Shown: one piece after another, positions 59,332-64,000 of the stretch
Layout: every line of letters begins with the position of its first letter
Position numbering within the stretch: position 1 is the first letter of the stretch
Source: Methylophilus glucosoxydans
GTDB lineage: Bacteria > Pseudomonadota > Gammaproteobacteria > Burkholderiales > Methylophilaceae
Direction: 5' to 3'
NCBI RefSeq assembly: GCF_042676145.1
Contig: NZ_JBHTJW010000003.1
Location: 124,001-188,000 of the forward strand
Length of the DNA stretch: 64,000 nt
Position numbers and translations under genes: made by a program
Notes under the pieces: model-generated
Seen by the model: the letters and a program-made list of their open reading frames with translations, nothing else
Told to the model about the DNA's origin: nothing
Database searches by the model: none

Positions 59332-59386
59332 GCAAGCACAGCCAAGTTCTACAAAATGGTATGAATAAGTAAACGATGAGTATGAG

Positions 59387-60253
59387 ATGAGTCTGATTAA
59401 AACCTATGTGATGGCTACCCTGGCAGCGATTCTGTGGGGAGCCAATTTCAACCTGGCAAAACCTGTGCTGGCTGAAATGAGCCCTTATCTGGCCGGTGCC
59501 AGCCGCTATACGATTGCGGCGATGGTCATGATCCTGATTGCCCGGTTTTCACAGGCGGTAATTCCCTTACGTGAGTGGAAGGCGTACTTGACGCTGGGGA
59601 TTGTGGGTGTCTTTGGTTTTAACTTGTTTTTCTTTTTGGGCATGGCACATTCCTCGGCGATTAATGGCGCGTTGATCATGGCCTTAAACCCGCTTTTGAC
59701 CGCGATCTTAAGCTATTTCATCCTCGGTGAGCGGCCCAAGCTGGCGCAGCTGCTGGCTTTCCCGGTGGGCATTGCTGGCGTCGCCATTGTGGTGCTGGGG
59801 GCAGGGGCGGAGTGGACGATTGCGACGGGCGACCTGTATATCATGATTGCATCGCTCAACTGGGCGGTTTATAACGTGTTGGTGAAGAAAATGATGCCTA
59901 AGCAGGTGAGCGGGATTGCCAGCACTGCCGGCATCATGACCGTGGGGGCGCTGGCATTGAGCCTGGCTGCGGCATGCAACGGTAGCCCGTTGGTGATGCC
60001 AACGGCACATGCCGGGTTGGCCTTGTTGATTATGGCACTGGGCGGCGGCGTCCTGGCTTACCTGTTCTGGAATGCCAGCATTAAACATTTAGGCCCTGCC
60101 AAAGCAGCGATTTTCATGAACCTGATTCCAGTCACCACCATGGTGATTGCCGCTTTTGAGCACGTTCCACCTACGCAGGGGCAATTGTTTGGTGCCGTGC
60201 TGGTGATCAGCGCCGTCAGTTTTAGCGCGCTCTCAGGGGCAAAAGCCCGTTAA
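59387..60253 (+). CDS. EamA/DMT-family transporter
   Basis: A 288-residue membrane protein with about ten helices in two EamA repeats. Motifs include ILWGANFNLAKPVLAEMSPYLAGASRYTIAAMVM in the first repeat and NAVLVKKM-like NVLVKKMMPK...ASINHLG-like ASIKHLGPAKAAIFMNLIPVTTMVIAAFEH in the second. Probably a metabolite exporter; the substrate cannot be told. It follows the SulP gene by 55 bp on the same strand. Confidence 0.9.
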   Translation: MSLIKTYVMATLAAILWGANFNLAKPVLAEMSPYLAGASRYTIAAMVMILIARFSQAVIPLREWKAYLTLGIVGVFGFNLFFFLGMAHSSAINGALIMALNPLLTAILSYFILGERPKLAQLLAFPVGIAGVAIVVLGAGAEWTIATGDLYIMIASLNWAVYNVLVKKMMPKQVSGIASTAGIMTVGALALSLAAACNGSPLVMPTAHAGLALLIMALGGGVLAYLFWNASIKHLGPAKAAIFMNLIPVTTMVIAAFEHVPPTQGQLFGAVLVISAVSFSALSGAKAR

Positions 60254-60306
60254 GATTCACAGGAAACTTAAGGTTGATCTTGTCACCACGGCCAATGTGA
60301 GCCCGC

Positions 60307-62904
60307 TCATGTTCCCGTCATGCGCATGAGAGCATCTTCCTCTTCTTCAGGCTCGGTCGACTTCCAGCTATGGGGTGTATGGTCGGGTTGATCCAGTTTG
60401 AAGCGTTGGACGGACTGGCTCAGCTGGTTAGCCTGATCCAGTAATGATTCTGCTGCCGCGGCGGCTTCTTCGACCAGTGCCGCATTTTGCTGCGTGGCTT
60501 CGTCTATGTGGGTGATTGCCTGATTCACTTGTTCTATGCCTTTGCTTTGCTCAAACGAGGCTTCACTGATGTCTCGCATGATTTCAGAGACTTTTTTCAC
60601 TGAACTGACCACCTCTTCCATGGTTTTACCAGCAAGGTCTACCTGTTTGACTGCATCGTAGGTGTTATTGACCGAGGTGCTAATCAAGCCATTGATTTCT
60701 TTTGCAGCGACGGATGAGCGCTGTGCCAGTGCGCCGACCTCATTCGCCACCACGGCAAAGCCTCGGCCCTGTTCGCCGGCGCGCGCCGCTTCTACGGCTG
60801 CGTTCAAGGCCAGGATATTTGTTTGGAAGGCGATGCCATCAATCACGGCAATGATGTCTTCAATCTGGCGTGCACTTTCATTCATTGCATTCATGCTGGC
60901 AATGGCCTCGCGTACAACCTGGCCGCCGTTTTCAGCCACGTTTGATGCTGTCAGCGCCAGTTGGTTGGCTTCGTGAGCATTCTCTGCATTATGTTTGACG
61001 ATAGAAGCGAATTGCTCCATGCTGGCGGCGGTTTCTTCAAGGCTCGCTGCCTGGTCTTCCGTCCGGCGCGAAAGTTGGTTATTGCCACTGGCGATCTCAC
61101 TGGCTGCAGTATCAATCGCTTCAACTGCCTGTCGTACGGCTTTAATCGGTTCAACAATCAGGTCCAGCGTCTGGTTGACGCCTGCAATCACCTTGCGGAA
61201 ATCACCAGCATGTTTCATTTCGTCAGCCCGCACCTGGATACGTCCTTCCTTGGCCGCTTGTGCCAATAGCGCAGAGTCCTCGAGTAGTTGATTAATCGCC
61301 TGGATGCAAGTATTCAGGTTGTTTTTTATTTCGTTGAAATCGCCGTAATACGGGGCGGTAATCTCGGCAGGAATGTCGCCATGCGCGATCCGCGCGACAT
61401 AGCTGGCCGCCATATTCAGCGGCACAATCACCGCATCCAGCGTGTGATTCACGCCCTCAATAATTTTTCTAAAATCGCCATTATGTTTACTCGCATCCGC
61501 CCGTGTAGACAGCTTGCCTTTGACGGCGGCCTGTGACAGGTGATTGGCATCCATAATCAGCGCATTGACGGCATCAATGCACTGGTTAAGGTTATTTTTA
61601 ATGGTGTTGAAATCGCCATGGTAAGTGTCCGTGATTTTAGGTGGAATGTGGCCTTTGGCAATATGATCCACATATTCTGCAGCGACATTGAGTGGAGAAA
61701 TGACCGCATCCAGCGTATGGTTCACGCCCTCAACAATTTTGCGGAAATCGCCTTCATGTTTGCTGGCGTCTGCACGTGTAGACAAGCGTCCGGCAACCGC
61801 CGCCTCTGACAACATATTGGCGTCCGCAATCAGCGCATTCACGGCATCAATGCAATGATTAAGATTATCTTTAATGGCATTGAAATCGCCATGATACGTT
61901 GCAGTAATCTTGTCAGGGATATTGCCTTTGGAGATATCTGCCACATAGCTCGCCGCCACATTTAACGGCACAATCACACCATCCAGCGTCTGGTTAAAGC
62001 CCTCGACCAAACGCTTGAACTCGCCATTAAAGGCTACCGTCTCTGCACGCGTAGACAATTGCCCTTCAATCGCTGCTTTCGCCAGCCGGTTGGTTTCCGT
62101 TGAGAGTTTGCTCAGCGTGCGTTGGAGTACCTGCATGGAGTGCGCGACACTGGTTTCATCGCCAACAGGCAATGCAATGTGCGCTGAAAAGTCACCATCA
62201 GAAAAGCGGCCAGCCAGCTCTGACAACTCAACAGGATCCATACCCAAACGTTTTTTAACCGTGCTGACGATGAAATAGCCTAAGCCGCTGGCAAACGCGA
62301 TCAGCAGCAACACCATCACATAATTGGCGATCTCACCCTTGGAAATGACTTGCGCTGTTTCAGCTTCCAGCGTTTGCGCTGTCTTGTTTGTGTAGATGAC
62401 CACTTGATCAACAATTGTTCGATGGGCCTCGTAGGCAGCGCTTAACTCGTGCAATGCAGACTCAATCTGCTTTTTATCCTGCGCATTCAGCGCAGGGATA
62501 AATTTGTGATCGTATATTGCAAAAAAAGCCTGGCCTGAGGCATACAGCTGTTCAGCCATCAAATGCTTGATCTCGGGGTTATTAAGTTTCTTCTCCCAGT
62601 AAGCATGGCGTTTTTCAAACTCGGCCCTAAGGACGCTGACTTTTTGCTGCAGGGGGGCCGCTGATGATGCATTCATGGCGACACTTTGCAGGATCAGTTG
62701 CCAGGTTTCGATCAAATACTCCGGCGGGGGTAATACGTCAGCGACCAGATCCTTCTGGTCTATGATCTTGTTGTATTGCTCCCCATTAATCGCCACTGTT
62801 TTATTGGCCTGCATATTCAAAAACACGAACAGGCAAACAGCCAGCAGGATAGTCGTCAAAACGCTGACTATCAAGGTAGACAGCTTGAGACGTGCAATTT
62901 GCAT
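60307..62904 (-). CDS. Membrane chemoreceptor with poly-HAMP-like repeats
   Basis: An 865-residue MCP. TM1 is at about 9-29, a periplasmic helical sensor follows and TM2 lies at about 193-215. A HAMP and three repeats with a 92-residue period follow at about 305-580 (LDGVIVPLNVAASYVADISKGNIPDKITATYHGDFNAIKDNLN, then similar). The signalling domain (IIAVIDGIAFQTNILALNAAVEAARAGEQGRGFAVVANEVGALAQRSSVAAKEI) is of the E. coli length class, unlike the other receptors. The C-terminus has an acidic EEEED run and no QFVKF tail. Confidence 0.93.
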   Translation of the reverse strand: MQIARLKLSTLIVSVLTTILLAVCLFVFLNMQANKTVAINGEQYNKIIDQKDLVADVLPPPEYLIETWQLILQSVAMNASSAAPLQQKVSVLRAEFEKRHAYWEKKLNNPEIKHLMAEQLYASGQAFFAIYDHKFIPALNAQDKKQIESALHELSAAYEAHRTIVDQVVIYTNKTAQTLEAETAQVISKGEIANYVMVLLLIAFASGLGYFIVSTVKKRLGMDPVELSELAGRFSDGDFSAHIALPVGDETSVAHSMQVLQRTLSKLSTETNRLAKAAIEGQLSTRAETVAFNGEFKRLVEGFNQTLDGVIVPLNVAASYVADISKGNIPDKITATYHGDFNAIKDNLNHCIDAVNALIADANMLSEAAVAGRLSTRADASKHEGDFRKIVEGVNHTLDAVISPLNVAAEYVDHIAKGHIPPKITDTYHGDFNTIKNNLNQCIDAVNALIMDANHLSQAAVKGKLSTRADASKHNGDFRKIIEGVNHTLDAVIVPLNMAASYVARIAHGDIPAEITAPYYGDFNEIKNNLNTCIQAINQLLEDSALLAQAAKEGRIQVRADEMKHAGDFRKVIAGVNQTLDLIVEPIKAVRQAVEAIDTAASEIASGNNQLSRRTEDQAASLEETAASMEQFASIVKHNAENAHEANQLALTASNVAENGGQVVREAIASMNAMNESARQIEDIIAVIDGIAFQTNILALNAAVEAARAGEQGRGFAVVANEVGALAQRSSVAAKEINGLISTSVNNTYDAVKQVDLAGKTMEEVVSSVKKVSEIMRDISEASFEQSKGIEQVNQAITHIDEATQQNAALVEEAAAAAESLLDQANQLSQSVQRFKLDQPDHTPHSWKSTEPEEEEDALMRMTGT
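61154..61990 (-). repeat. Three 276-bp tandem repeats in the membrane poly-HAMP receptor gene
   Basis: The segments near 61980, 61708, 61432 and 61160 share the LDAVI-PLNVA...DFNTIKNNLNQCIDAVNALI pattern at a period of 92 codons. They are less alike in DNA than the repeats at 46986, so they are older. Confidence 0.75.
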
Positions 62905-63167
62905 GAAAAAAGTCCTCTTTAGTAATATTTACACGCTATGAGTCTGCTATTAAACCTTTAAGTCGTTGGTGAGTATGTGCCAATAAAAACCGATTCATAC
63001 GCTTAAATGATTGATTTTTATGAATATAATTATCGGGGATATTTATTTATGTTAATTTATTCTGGATGCTGACCTCTGCATGCGATGGCATATGTCGATA
63101 GCGGCCTTAAGGCCGGATGAGGCGGTTGCATGCCAATATCCGTCAATGGCAATGGCTGGATGACGGG

Positions 63168-64000
63168 TTAAAACAGCGTGTTCTCGGCGGACATCGTGGT
63201 TTGCAAATAGGTACAGATCGCTTGCAATAGGGTCGGATTCGCATGATGTTTATGCCAGTAAACGCCAATCGAGCGACCAATCGCCGGTAAGGCAAAGGGG
63301 ATATAGTGCACATCATGATCCTCATGGTTGATGGCTGTGCCAGGAATCACGGCCAGCCCCAAACCATGTTTGACCATCATCCTGAGCGCTTCAAAGCTCA
63401 CCGCCTTGAAATCATCATCTTTGTCCAAATGCTGCCGGGCAAAATTGGCATCAAAATGCTCCAGAATTTGCCGGTAATGCGACTGATCCTCCACCAGAAA
63501 CAGCAGGGCTTGCTGGTTTAAATCACTGAGTTGCAGGCTTTTGCATGAGGCATAGGCATGATGGCTGGGCACGACTACGTACAACGGGTCATCCAGCAGT
63601 TTGATGCCCGTCAGACTGGCATGCGTGACCGGCAATGGCAGCAAGGCAAAATCAATTTCCTGATTCACCAATAAATCGATGAGCACATCCACATCTTCTT
63701 CCACATGTTGCACTTTAAATGGCTTGAACTGCTGTTTTAGATGGAAGATGTATTGCAGTGGCAGGGCATGCCCAAGAGACGGAAAACTGCCAAAGGTGAG
63801 CTTGGCAGAGGCATGCTGCCTGGCTTCACGAGCAATGTGAACAATCTGGTTTGCATGCTCGATCACCTGCGTGGCCGCCTCAATAATCTTTTCTCCCACA
63901 GGGGTGACGCGCACAAAATGCGTGCCTCTTTCAAAGATCTCCACCTCCAGATAGTTTTCCAGCTTTCTGATCTGATTGCTCAAAGTGGGCTGCGTGGTTG
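63168..64000 (-). CDS. LysR-type regulator, OxyR-like (5' end beyond window)
   Basis: The frame enters from the right edge; about 277 residues are visible, starting TTQPTLSNQIRKLENYLEVEIFERG in the recognition helix region, so about 30 N-terminal residues are missing. The effector domain follows OxyR order (QYIFHLKQQFKPFKV, LDDPLYVVVPSHHAYAS, AVSFEALRMMVKHGLGLAVIPG). The OxyR redox Cys of GHCLRDQ is absent: the region reads VEDQSHYRQILEHF, so peroxide sensing by disulfide is unlikely. The target is unknown. A 14-bp palindrome CGGCCTTAAGGCCG lies 53 bp downstream at 63102-63115. Confidence 0.85.
   Translation of the reverse strand, partial: TTQPTLSNQIRKLENYLEVEIFERGTHFVRVTPVGEKIIEAATQVIEHANQIVHIAREARQHASAKLTFGSFPSLGHALPLQYIFHLKQQFKPFKVQHVEEDVDVLIDLLVNQEIDFALLPLPVTHASLTGIKLLDDPLYVVVPSHHAYASCKSLQLSDLNQQALLFLVEDQSHYRQILEHFDANFARQHLDKDDDFKAVSFEALRMMVKHGLGLAVIPGTAINHEDHDVHYIPFALPAIGRSIGVYWHKHHANPTLLQAICTYLQTTMSAENTLF

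Noticed and set aside
62905..63167. CGGCCTTAAGGCCG palindrome as a terminator
   Set aside because: It has no loop of its own and no T run on either strand; only noted with the LysR entry.

Overview
The window carries most of a nitrogen-fixation (nif) gene region (about 1-36.1 kb), followed by a chemotaxis and cyclic-di-GMP signalling region (about 36.2-56.1 kb) and an ordinary chromosomal stretch (56.1-64 kb). Gene content, a NifA with the Cys-x11-Cys-x19-Cys-x4-Cys motif of oxygen-sensitive NifA proteins, the fixABCX operon and moderate GC point to a Gram-negative diazotroph. A betaproteobacterium is most likely, but the genus cannot be fixed from the sequence. nifH, nifD, nifK and nifL are not in the window; NifV is cut by the left edge and a LysR regulator by the right edge.

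Nif region, left to right: nifV(partial)-cysE-nifW; then a sigma-54/NifA-driven operon fixABCX - [2Fe-2S] ferredoxin - three small genes of unclear function; then a molybdenum block modE - porin (broken) - modABC - small gene, with modG convergent. Next, on the minus strand, nifE-nifN-nifX - NifX-associated protein - CCE_0567-type protein - fdxB - nifQ - rhodanese. Then come an 880-bp gene-free stretch containing an inverted-repeat element, and a complete-looking minus-strand iscS-iscU-erpA-iscA-hscA-fdx operon diverging from nifA. nifA is separated from nifB by two AT-richer minus-strand genes (an unknown protein and an orphan HigA-like antitoxin). The plus-strand run nifB-fdxN-iscA-like-TPR-like-LRV-nifZ-nifZ2-DUF3024-like-nifS-nifT closes with an unusual quartet: an 88-aa protein, a DegT-type aminotransferase homologue lacking the usual PLP lysine, a degenerate SIR2-like protein and an FmdB zinc ribbon.

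Regulation is readable. Four paired elements (TGT-N10-ACA plus a GG-N10-GC sigma-54 promoter) lie before fixA, nifE, iscS and nifB, and a further sigma-54-like site precedes nifA. Two ModE-type palindromes flank modE. The nif-located Isc machinery therefore appears to be under NifA control and probably replaces NifU, which is absent here.

Signalling region: an EAL protein with a degenerate GGDEF domain diverges from a chemotaxis operon: soluble MCP-like protein, CheY, STAS protein, CheA, MCP, CheW, MCP, poly-HAMP MCP, CheW, CheR, CheD, CheB, REC-REC-GGDEF cyclase, two outer-membrane proteins, CheW. The three receptors share near-identical signalling domains and a C-terminal DExQFV[KR]F tail. 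CheA contains two tandem motifs closely matching the MshEN c-di-GMP-binding pattern, which would link the flanking c-di-GMP enzymes to the kinase; this is the most interesting testable idea in the window. The right end holds an OYE-type reductase with a divergent ArsR regulator and a perfect palindromic operator, a SulP transporter, an EamA exporter, a membrane poly-HAMP receptor and a truncated OxyR-like LysR regulator.
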